The translations under genes were made by a program, and so were the position numbers. The notes below the pieces were generated by a model. It was not told the DNA's origin. It searched no databases and was given only the letters and a program-made list of their open reading frames with translations. 64,000 nucleotides of DNA from Corbicula japonica. Its lineage: Eukaryota > Mollusca > Bivalvia > Venerida > Cyrenidae. Location of the stretch: the NCBI GenBank assembly GCA_038501625.1, contig JAZAYU010000019.1, forward strand, positions 704,501 to 768,500, given 5' to 3'. Positions 54,633-64,000 of this stretch are shown here, piece by piece; the first letter of the stretch is position 1, and each line of letters opens with the position of its first letter.

Positions 54633-56420
54633 TTATAGGGAACAAAAAGATCAATTTATATAACCAGTGATTATGACATACACATAGCAAGCTGATTGTA
54701 TTTGAACTTGCTGAATTTGTAATGTAAATATTTTCTCAGACTGTAACGTTCTTACTATTATTGCATGCTTTGAGAAAGTAATATCATGTATCATTTAAAT
54801 AGCTGTATTTAGCAAGAATACAAAACACCCTACACGACTGGCATCATTGTGACGCTGTTTCGGCTATGAGAGACAAAACTAATTTTCTCGATATACAATG
54901 AGAACACTTGACAGCCGCGGATGGAATGTAAATCGGTGGCTTTTCTTAGCATTTAATCATGGCCAACTAATTGAAAAACAAAACTGAAACTGTAGGAAGA
55001 AACTCTGGCATTTCGGCGCCTTTTTTTAAATTAAAGAGAAGAAAGATCAGTTAATAAAACTAGTGATTATGACATGCACACACGAAGCTGCTTGTAATTA
55101 AACTTGCTGAATTGCTCTAGGAAATGTTAATATTTTCACAGACTGAAATTTTTTCTTACAGTAACTATTATTGCATGCTTTGAGATAGTTATACAACATA
55201 TCGTATGACTAGCTGTATTTAGCAAGAATACAAAACACACCATACACGATTGACATCATTATGACGTTGTTTCGGCTATGAGAGAATAAGACAAAACTAA
55301 TTTTCACGATACACAAAGAAATAATTGACAGAAGTCTTGATGGAAAAGTAAAACGGTGGCTTTTCTTAGCATTTAATCATGGCCACTTAATTGAAAAACA
55401 AAACTGTAGGAAGAAACTCAGGGATTTCGGCTTTAAAAGGTCACAGTCAATCGTATTATTTGACCAGTAAATATAGTAATTTTGCACACTATGACTTTAC
55501 ACTTGTGAACCGTTGTTCGCAATGTCATTAAGTTGTCACGTATTTCTTTTAATAAACACCCATACAATTTCATTTTGTCCTTTGTCAAGTTGCTCCAAAA
55601 AGAGAAAAACAGCGACTACCGTACAATTGAACCAGGTTGGACAGTAAATTACAAGTAAATTTGTATCGTGAATTTGAAATAAGGATGTCAGCTATAGAGA
55701 TTTTTGCTGGATTGAAATGATATTTTGAACTTAAATCCATTTCTTTCACCTGTTCAAGTTTTTAGAGAAAATCTGTGTTTATTTTTGCTGGAGAGATAAC
55801 AACTTTAGGAAAAACTAGAAATTTCGCATTGTCATCATATATGTCTTATCCCCTTATGTTTATTATACGTAAAGATCCTCGTAAGCGCTTTTTTTCGATT
55901 TATAGAAAAAAGATCATTTAAGAAGACAAACGATTACGACAAACACATACGAAGCTGATTGTATTTGAACTTGCTAAATTGCTCTGGAAAATGTAAATAT
56001 TTTCTTAGACTGATACTTTCTTTTAAATTACATGTTTTGAGAAAGTAATATCACATATCATTTAATACCTATATTAAGCAAGAATACAAAACGCCCCGTA
56101 CACAATTGACATCATTATGACGCTGTTTCGGCTATGAGAGAAAAAGGCAAAACTAATTTTCACGATACACAATGAGAGTAATTGACCGACGTCTTGATGG
56201 AAAAGTAAAACGGTGGCTTTTCTTAGCATTTTATCATGGCCACTTAATTGAAAAACAAAACTGTAGGAAGAAACTCTGGGATTTCGGCTTAAAAAAGGTC
56301 ACAATCAATCGTATTATTTGACCGGTAGATAGAGTAATTTTGCACACTATGTCTTTTCACTTGTAAACCGTTGTTAGCAATGTCATTTAGTTGTCACGTA
56401 TTTCTTTTAGTATAAACGCA
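54633..56420. repeat. Three diverged copies of a 390-520-bp repeat
   Basis: Copies lie at about 54633-55022, 55039-55560 and 55893-56420. They share GTTTCGGCTATGAGAG, GGTGGCTTTTCTTAGCATTT and TGTAGGAAGAAACTC. Copies 2 and 3 also share a longer right part (TCGTATTATTTGACC, GTTGTCACGTATTTCTTTT). No ORF. Confidence 0.85.
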
Positions 56421-57265
56421 TAATATTTCATACTGTAAGCCTCTATTACACTTTTAAAAACAAGTGAACGAAAAGAAAATTCCGTAGAACACTACTAAGA
56501 GGAAATCCGACTGCAAATTTTATCTGTGGGTGAACTAAAGGCCCATTAACATGAACTATATTAATATTCCTTTTTCATCTATTTTATTATTTTATTTGGT
56601 ATTAATCATTATATGATATCTAGATCAGAAACCGTGTAAATGCAATATCTTAGGCTCCTTTTTAATCAAGTCACTAAAATAGAGCGTTTTACCCTTTCGA
56701 AGCTTTCTGCCTTCTTGGGACAATGCGATATAAAGTTTCTTTCTTTATCAAGTCACTAAAAAGATTGGTCAATCTACCTTTTTCTGCCTGCCACCGTCTT
56801 GTATTTATCTATTTCATGCAAACGTTCCGTTGTAAATGGATTGACAGATCAATATAATTTTATAATTTGTAGAGAAATGCGCAATACTGCTGCTTCAAGC
56901 ATATGTTATGTGGCAGTGACTAAAATCCAATTTACGCAAGTTTGACAGATAACTTTTAATATGCTATATGAATCGGAGAACGTTCAGAAAGAAACAGCCG
57001 ATGAACTTTTGTGTCAACATTCTTGATTAAATACGAAAGACGGAAAACTTTTCTTTTTTCTTTGACCCAATTTACAAAAAGCTTCTATTCAATTGCAATA
57101 TGATAATGAAATTGGCCTTTTCTTGTCTTCCTCAATATTCACGCCGTCTGTAATAATCATGTTAAAAAGTGTAATAATGGTCTATAGCAATAAAAAGGTG
57201 CATTGACATCAACATAGTCGGTTAGTTTGTAATCCTGAATGTAAGTACAGGATATTTAATCAGAA

Positions 57266-57375
57266 AATGGGACGCGTCACGGGAAATGGTACCTACGGAC
57301 AGTCGACATCAATCCTTGAAATGACGTCATAAAGTTAAGCAGACGATATGAATTATTATGCATTTCGCAGTAAAA
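57266..57375. mobile_element. Half of a GTCACGGGAAAAGG-family MITE
   Basis: ATGGGACGCGTCACGGGAAA to TATTATGCATTTCGC is the reverse complement of the right half of the copy at 5164; the other half is absent. Confidence 0.7.
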
Positions 57376-57911
57376 TGATTATATTATTCATCCCACAAGC
57401 GTAAGCTTAGATAATTTTCTCGTGATGATTGATACTTTTCCTCAATTGTTTGATATTTATGCAAAGGATTGCGACTTGAGGATATACAAAGGTTGAAAAT
57501 ACAAACCTGAAGTGTCGTTTGCTTGGCATTGAAAAGACGTTGTCCATAGTGGGGATCGAAACAGTACAGTGTGGCTACAGCGCCTAGCCAGTTAATTCTC
57601 AGAAAATCTTAAAATAATTATATATCATATTAATACTTTAATGTAGTTGCGATTACAAAATTTGGTCTGCTACGGACATGACAATATTAAATAGGGAATA
57701 AAAGTTTATATGGTGGAAAATGACAATCTTTTTAAATACTGCTTCGAACATGGTAGTCCTAAATAGGGAATATAAGTTTAAATAATGAAAAAATACAAGG
57801 GTTTTAAAATACTCTTTTTTTGAAAATATTGATTTAGCTCTTTTTGGAAATGCTAAGTGTGTGTTAAATTTAACGTCTCGGAGAGTAACAGACCATGTTA
57901 AATTACATGAA

Positions 57912-58142
57912 ATGGGGCACGCCACGGGAAAAGGTACCTTCGGTCATTTTAGTGATATTTTAGTTTTTACTAAATTTAGTAATGACTTACAATTATAAAT
58001 CCATATCTTATACCTAAAATGTGATTTGTTACACATTTTGACAATAAACTGGTATTTTTACCGCCAAATGCATAATAAATAATGTCGTCTGCTCAAATTT
58101 CAAAGATTGACGTCAACTGTACCTTTTCCCGTGACGCGCCCC
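57912..58142. mobile_element. GTCACGGGAAAAGG-family MITE
   Basis: ATGGGGCACGCCACGGGAAA is mirrored by TTTTCCCGTGACGCGCCCC. It is closely similar in order to the copy at 5164. Confidence 0.8.
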
Positions 58143-58479
58143 AAATAACATTGACGTTTCCACGCAACACTGTCTTTACTACAATGTCATTACGACAGTA
58201 TTGACTCTATATATATCTTCACTCTATATGAAAAATAAATTTCCGTTTTGATTTGTTTAGGCACAAATATTTAAGTTTTGAAACGGATAATTTTAAAAGG
58301 AAAACGTTTAAAATACTACAAGTTACATTTTTGAACAATCAATAAATTTAAACAGAAAAATATGATGATTCAGAAGAAAATCATTTTGAGAGTTTGTCCG
58401 AAAAGTAGGCAGCGACATTTGATTTAAATCTGGTTTAAACCCCCATTAGCAAATTGTTATGCAACTGACCGTTCCAAAG

Positions 58480-58645
58480 CGGTAACCCTTAAGGGTTCTT
58501 ATTATCGTTAATTATTTGTGGTGTATATTATGAAATTGATCATTTCATTACCGATGATCTCTTTTTCTCTTATATTTTTGGCTGTGTGGTGAGGCTGTGT
58601 CTTCTGGATGTGGCCATTCCCGATATGCATATTTCACTTTTTCTG
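58480..58645 (+). repeat. Dispersed repeat with GTGAGGCTGTGTCTTCTGG core
   Basis: Plus-strand relative of 36355-36505, with GCGGTAACCC...GGTTCTTATT...GGATGTGGCCATTCCCGATA. Confidence 0.65.
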
Positions 58646-59822
58646 AAGCATAATCTACCCACGGTCCTTTCAAAAGTGAAAACTGTGGCGCTGAGCCGAA
58701 AACAAATGTTCAATAACATGTAAAAAGCATAATAGTTCTTAGACGGAATGCATAGCTCATTGCGTTTTCCATACATACATAAACTCTTTATTTGGCAGGT
58801 TCTCTTTAACTTAAGGACAATGCGACTTGCAGATCAGACAGAGACATACACAAAGAATTCGAAACAAAACTAGAAAAAAAGCGGACAGTTATCGCTAGAA
58901 CAAGGACACCAAGAAGTAAATCAGCTTAACTTGCAATTAAATTAGAAACCTACAAAGGATGTTTCCCTTTTAAGATATGTCTTATAAGCTTAACGGACCA
59001 TTAGCGAGAAAGTATACTTAGTCTTGTTTATAAGCCTTAAACATGGCTTCTTGAATCAGCAGTATTCTTTGTTCGCTCAGGGTGCGTTTATATGGGTTAC
59101 CGTTGTCATACAAATGCGGTCACGTAAGCTAGAATTATCCGCTCAAACTTTTCTAGCGTTGTACCATTTTGCGTAGATGATAGCTTGCTCGGTAATCATG
59201 GTAATAGAATTTCTTTTTGGGGATGTCCTGGCTATCGCAATCGGTACATGTAAGAGTCATGGGAATTGCATAGCTAGGCGCTTTCGCCCTACGGGTGTAC
59301 CGTCTCATAAGAGCATCGCCGCATAAACACATTTTTTTATCGTTTATCCGGTGATTTTCAATATTTTTGCCGCAATTAAAACACAGTACAAAAGTGGTTG
59401 ATAAAATATCATCACTATCGGACTTAGTTGTGGTTTGTTGTTTTTTTTGGTATGGAGACTTTTAGAGAGGTACACTCTGACAAAGATTTAGTACTGTCGA
59501 TTTAATTGTGAACAAAACCAAACGAGTTTTTTTGTGTCCACTTAACGAAGCTTTGAACTAAAGTTTTAGATAGGTAATTTCTAACAAAGATTTACTAAGA
59601 CTGATTTAATTGTGAACCAAACCAACTGATCTATCTGCAAAACACAACGTTTAAAATGACGTTTGTTTTAAACTTGTCCGTTGCAATAAGACCCAAGTAA
59701 TGCACATGCGATTTGTAACCATTGCCCCAATTCTGGGGAATATAGGGACATTTGAAACAATCCCTAGGAAAGACCCTGACATGCCGGGGTTTGGGCAGTG
59801 GTTACCATTAATCAATGGTTTT
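58646..59822. other. Intergenic, nothing recognised
   Basis: No gene. A CATCGCCGCATAAACAC...GGTGATTTTCAATAT block at 59314-59365 has a partial relative (CGTCGCCGCATAAA, GAAAATCACCGCATAA) at 62415-62470 on the far side of the 2.25-kb element. Confidence 0.5.
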
Positions 59823-62076
59823 TATGCCCCCGCCATGAAATGGCGACGGGCATTAAGAGTTGCTCCTGTCCGTCCGTTCGTCCGTCCGTCCGTCCGTCCG
59901 ATATTCTCGCGAATGAAACTCCTCCTACACTACTGGTGGGAATTTAATGAAACTTGACCACAATGCTTGGCCTGATATGTTGTTGTGCATAAAGGTGGGG
60001 TTTCGCTCTTACATGTTCCGTTCAGAAGTTATGGCCCTTTGATAATTCCATTTACATTAGTTTCAATAGGAGTATATCTCGTGAACGCAACTCCTCCTAC
60101 ACTACTGGTGGGAATTTAATGAAACTTTACCACAATGCTTGGCCTGAAATGTTGTTGTGCATAAAGGTGGGGTTTTGTTCTTACATGTTCCGTTCAGAAG
60201 TTATGGCCCTTTGATAATTCCATTTACATTAGTTTTAATAGGAATATATCTTGTGAACGCAACTCCTCCTACACCTCTGCTGGGAATTTGATGAGACTTT
60301 TCCACAATGCTTGGCCTGATATGTTGTTGTGCATAAAGGTGGGGTTTTGCTCTTACATGTTCCGTTCAGAAGTTATGGCCCTTTGATACTTCCATTTACA
60401 TTAGTTTTAATAGGAATATATCTTGTTTCTTATATTTTGTGTTAAGCAAAATATGCATTTTGGCCCATAACTTTAAAACTACTTGAGATACTGCCTTGAA
60501 ACTTGAATTATATTTTCACCATCAAAATCTACATCATAATCAACAAGACCCATAACGCTGCTTCCAATATCTTTCAAATTATGCCCCTTTTCACTTACAT
60601 TTTGTGTTAAGAAAAATATACACTTTGCCCTTTACTTCGTTTGGAATGAAGGGATTTCAAAATAACTTGGCACAAATGTTCTCCATAACAAGGCGGTGTG
60701 TCGTGACAATACCCATGCCTGTAGGTCCAAGGTCAAGGTCACTGTTACTAAAAATAGAATTTTCTTGCAAAACCTTGTCCGCTCTGTAACTTTGTTATTT
60801 CTTATTGGATTTTTAAATAACTTGGTATAATTGTTCACCATATCAAGACGGTATGTCACATACATGCCCAAGCCTTTAGGTCGAAGGGCAAGGTCACTGT
60901 TACTAAAAATAGAATTTTCTTGTCCGGGCTGTTACTTTGTTATGAATGGAGGGATTTCAAAATAACTTGGCACCCATGTTCACCATGATAGGGCGATGTG
61001 TCGCGTACCATGCCCATGCCTGTAGGTCAAAGGTCAAGGTCACTGTTACTAAAAATAGAATTCTCTTGTCCGGGCTGTTACTTTGTTATGAATGGAGGGA
61101 TTTCAAAATAACTTTGCACAAATGTTCACTATGACAAGGCAGTGTGTCCGCACAATACCCAAGCCTGAAGGTCCAAGGTCAAGGTCACTGTTACTAAAAA
61201 TAGAATTTTCTTATCCGGGCTGTAACTTCATTAGAAATGGAGGGATTTCAAAATAACTTGACACAAATGTTCACCATGACAGGACGGTGTATCGCGTATC
61301 ATGCCCATGCCTGTAGGTCAAGGTCACTGTTACTAAAATAGAATTCTCTTGTCCGGGCTGTAACTTTGTTAGGAATAGATTGATTTCAAAATAACTTGAC
61401 ACAAATATTCATCATGACAAGATGGTGTGTCCCGTACCATGCCCATGCCTGTAGGTCCAAGGTCAAGGTCACTGTTACTAAAATAGAATTTTCTTGTCAG
61501 GGTTGTAACTACGTTAGGAATAAAGAAATTTCAAAATAACTTGGCAGAAATGTTCACCATGACAAGGTGGTGAGTTGTGTACCATGTCCATTCCTGTAGG
61601 TCCAAGGTCAAGGTCACTGTTACTAAAAATAGAATTTTCTCGTCCGGGCTATAACTTTGTTTTGAATGGAGGGTTTTCAAAATAACTTGGCACAAATGTT
61701 CACCATGACAAGGCGGTGTGTTGCGTACATTACCCATGCCTGTAAGTCCAAGGTCAAGGTCACAGTTACTAACACTTGAATTTACTTGTTCGAGCTATAA
61801 CTTCTTTATGAATGAAGGGATTTCAAAATAACTTGGCACCAATGTTCACTATGACATTGCATTGCATTACCACCAACTTCTTCACAGACATTTCCGTAAT
61901 GAGAAGACAACAGTGCCACAAATACAAATAATTTACTTGATCATCAAGTTTATGCCTATTCTTATAATTACTCGAACCCCACTGTCTTTGAAATGCTATT
62001 TTCCCATCATTGCACTTTAGTATCTGAAAACGATGCATAGCGGGGGCATCCGTGTCCTATGGACACATTTCTAGTT
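59823..62076. mobile_element. 2.25-kb element with TATGCCCCCGC / GCGGGGGCAT ends and two internal arrays
   Basis: TATGCCCCCGCCATG at the left is mirrored by CATAGCGGGGGCAT at 62036-62049, followed by TGGACACATTTCTAGTT. A CGTCCGTCC run lies at 59870-59900. Array one (59903-60430) is three units of about 178 bp (AACTCCTCCTACACTACTGG, GTTCCGTTCAGAAGTTATGG). Array two (60640-61850) is about nine units of about 140 bp (GGGATTTCAAAATAACTTGG, CCAAGGTCAAGGTCACTGTT). The short ORFs in both strands are readings of these arrays. It is related to 12663-12908. Confidence 0.88.
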
Positions 62077-62589
62077 AAAGGAAATTGTGCAACAAAATAA
62101 CAATAACAGAAATTGTACTACCTAGGCCATGGGGCATGTCATTAATATACGTTTTTATTAACGACTTAATCAAGGGCTATAATTCTGTCGTTACTGGAAC
62201 AATAAAAAAACTAAAGCAGTTAACAGCTTCCTACACCGATGAATAGAACACAACTCTGGAGACTCCCATATTATAAAATTTCGAAACGGGCGGACATCAT
62301 CATCACACACGTCATCACAATCGTGTTCTTTAACTATTAAAACTATATTTTAAGCATTATATGGCATAAAGGCACAGTTGTTTCCCATATAAGAAATTTT
62401 GCTTTGTGTGTTGAGCGTCGCCGCATAAATGCGGTCGCCCTGTTTATGCGTTGAAAATCACCGCATAACTATATTTGGAAATAACATACCTGTACATCTA
62501 TCTAATGTTTTATAATAAATAACGGGCGATTTCATTAATCACTTTGATTTTATAATAATTTAACCACGAAGTGCATAGAAAGCAAAATA

Positions 62590-62975
62590 TAATATTCTAA
62601 ATCATGTGTTAAGACAGGAAAGTTCATATGAATTAAACTAAGCACAGCGCGTTGGGATAAAGAAAAACGCTTTTCTTAATCATATATAAAACAGGCAAGT
62701 GCATTTGACCTTAACTAAGCATAGCGCGGTGGGAGACAAAAGTATTCTAAAACATTTAAAAATCAGACAAATTTAGCTGATTTACACTAAGCATAACGCG
62801 TTGTGATAAAGATTAACAATATTGAATTATAATCATGTATAAAAACAGACAATTATATCAGAATTCAACTAAGTATAGCGTGTTTGGGTAAAGAAAACAG
62901 AAAACAATATTTCAAGTTCGTCTGAATTGAAATAAGCAAATCGTGTTGGGATAAAGAAACAATGTATAATATTAA
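62590..62975. repeat. Degenerate tandem repeat, about five units of 80-90 bp
   Basis: ACTAAGCATAGCGCGTTGGG with AAAGAAAA and AATCATGTATAAAACAG recurs about every 85 bp with strong drift. Confidence 0.65.
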
Positions 62976-64000
62976 AAATTGTTAACGTAAGCAAATAATC
63001 ACTGAGAGTCCCCCGTGATAAAATTAATAAAATCTGGTTACTTTCATACATTGAGATCGAATAATAAATATTGAAAGGTAACACATATTATTTTTAATAT
63101 TGCATGTAACGTTGTTTACAACTTGATCGTACTGTAAACCAGTTAAATCTGGACAAGTTGTAACGTATATTTCTGAAATTGAAAGCATCATTGAGAAAAT
63201 GAATTTTCACACTCATAGTATGTTTGTAATTTATTGTCTTGTTGTTTTTTCTGTGTTGTTTTCTGTCAAGTGCGAAGTTATGCCATTAAACGAAGTGTCA
63301 TTAACTGTGTTGACAAGGAAAGCATTCCAAATCATGCAATGATTGCATTTATTGCAATGATATTTAACTGTTCTAATAACCGGTCATGTTATTTAGCAAT
63401 CAGACTTATTTATTTTCCCCATTAACTTGACATAAACAATTGAAGTTCAGTTGATACATGTTGATACCTGTTTGCACCTTAATGTACTTGAAGTACCTTT
63501 GATGGAATTCAGCGAGAGCAAAGATACTGATAATAAAATGCCACCTAAGAATAAGACAGTTGAACAGTTTATATGGTCGTCCTGAAACTTAACTGCCATG
63601 TACCACAATATATCTCACGTTGAAATAGTGTGAACACGTTAATACGTAGTTGGGAACGAATTGTCGTGGATTTTCTGGCTAGAACGAACCGCGAATTCAA
63701 AAATAAAACGAAATAAAGAACGGTAAGAAGATATTTTAGCCAATTAAAGTAATCATTAAAATGGCATTTGACCGTTTACCATGTTTTTTTGGGGGGCAAA
63801 TGAATGCGATTTATCTATCATGAATCTTAAAGAACGTGCACATCTTAGTCTACCGGACAGAAGGAATCATCTTACTTGTAACATTTAAGAAGTCTTTTAC
63901 CCCAACTGTTGAAATGACGAATCGTTCAGTAACAAACCCTAATAGTTATTTTGCCAACGAAAAGTACGAACAGTATATTAAACAATACATAAATATGGTT
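62976..64000. other. Intergenic, nothing recognised
   Basis: No gene or clear element; short frames only. Confidence 0.55.

Noticed and set aside
60604..61737. Several 60-80-residue ORFs on both strands
   Set aside because: Each is a reading of the 140-bp array of the 2.25-kb element.

Overview
The window is AT-rich, intron-bearing animal DNA packed with small transposon-like repeats. A bivalve mollusc, or a close relative, is the best guess. This is inference: the signs are a motile-cilia gene with many short exons, AIG1/GIMAP-type GTPase copies (a family expanded in bivalves), a tRNA-derived SINE, and element families that start ATGCCCCC and carry GTCCGTCC runs. No bacterial features, virus, reverse transcriptase or intact transposase was found.

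One gene is complete and secure: CFAP58, a coiled-coil protein of motile cilia and sperm flagella. It lies on the minus strand from 28067 (ATG) to 11065 (stop) in 17 coding exons with GT-AG introns throughout. The exons add up to 2,640 nt, or 879 residues plus stop, and all phases agree. A candidate ciliary RFX X-box lies 71 bp upstream of the ATG. Nine of its 16 introns carry copies of one palindromic MITE family (about 15 copies between 11.4 and 26.9 kb) that I do not see anywhere else in the window.

Two AIG1/GIMAP-like GTPase genes stand head to head about 4.2 kb apart, at 39.6 kb (minus strand) and 43.9 kb (plus strand). Both are damaged. The minus copy keeps a 225-residue GTPase domain but has lost its membrane anchor through a deletion frameshift, and its G4 motif has Asn in place of Asp. 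The plus copy has a stop codon inside its DTPG motif plus further frameshifts. Both keep the same splice acceptor just before the ATG. A pair of decayed candidate exons lies between them at 42.1-42.6 kb.

Region by region: 1-8.8 kb is intergenic with scattered MITEs. 8.85-10.35 kb is a 59-bp satellite with about 22 units, broken by a hairpin insertion. 11-28 kb is CFAP58. 28-34.5 kb is intergenic with a small signal-peptide-like ORF at 28.57 kb. 34.58-35.89 kb is an element with nearly 400-bp inverted terminal repeats. 37.1-38.15 kb holds a palindrome and a GATCGG-rich inverted-repeat element. 38.5-45.1 kb is the GTPase pair with an inverted-repeat element and SINE copies between them. 46.6-54.6 kb is a recent tandem duplication of about 3.84 kb, each copy holding a 2.19-kb inverted-repeat element with a second, ATCGGT-rich element nested inside. 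54.6-56.4 kb is a threefold repeat. 59.8-62.1 kb is a 2.25-kb element made of two tandem arrays. The last 2 kb hold a degenerate repeat array and no gene.

The most unusual content is structural: the tandem duplication whose junction falls at the tip of a palindrome, the nested and long inverted-repeat elements built from short-motif arrays, and the MITE family gathered in one gene's introns.
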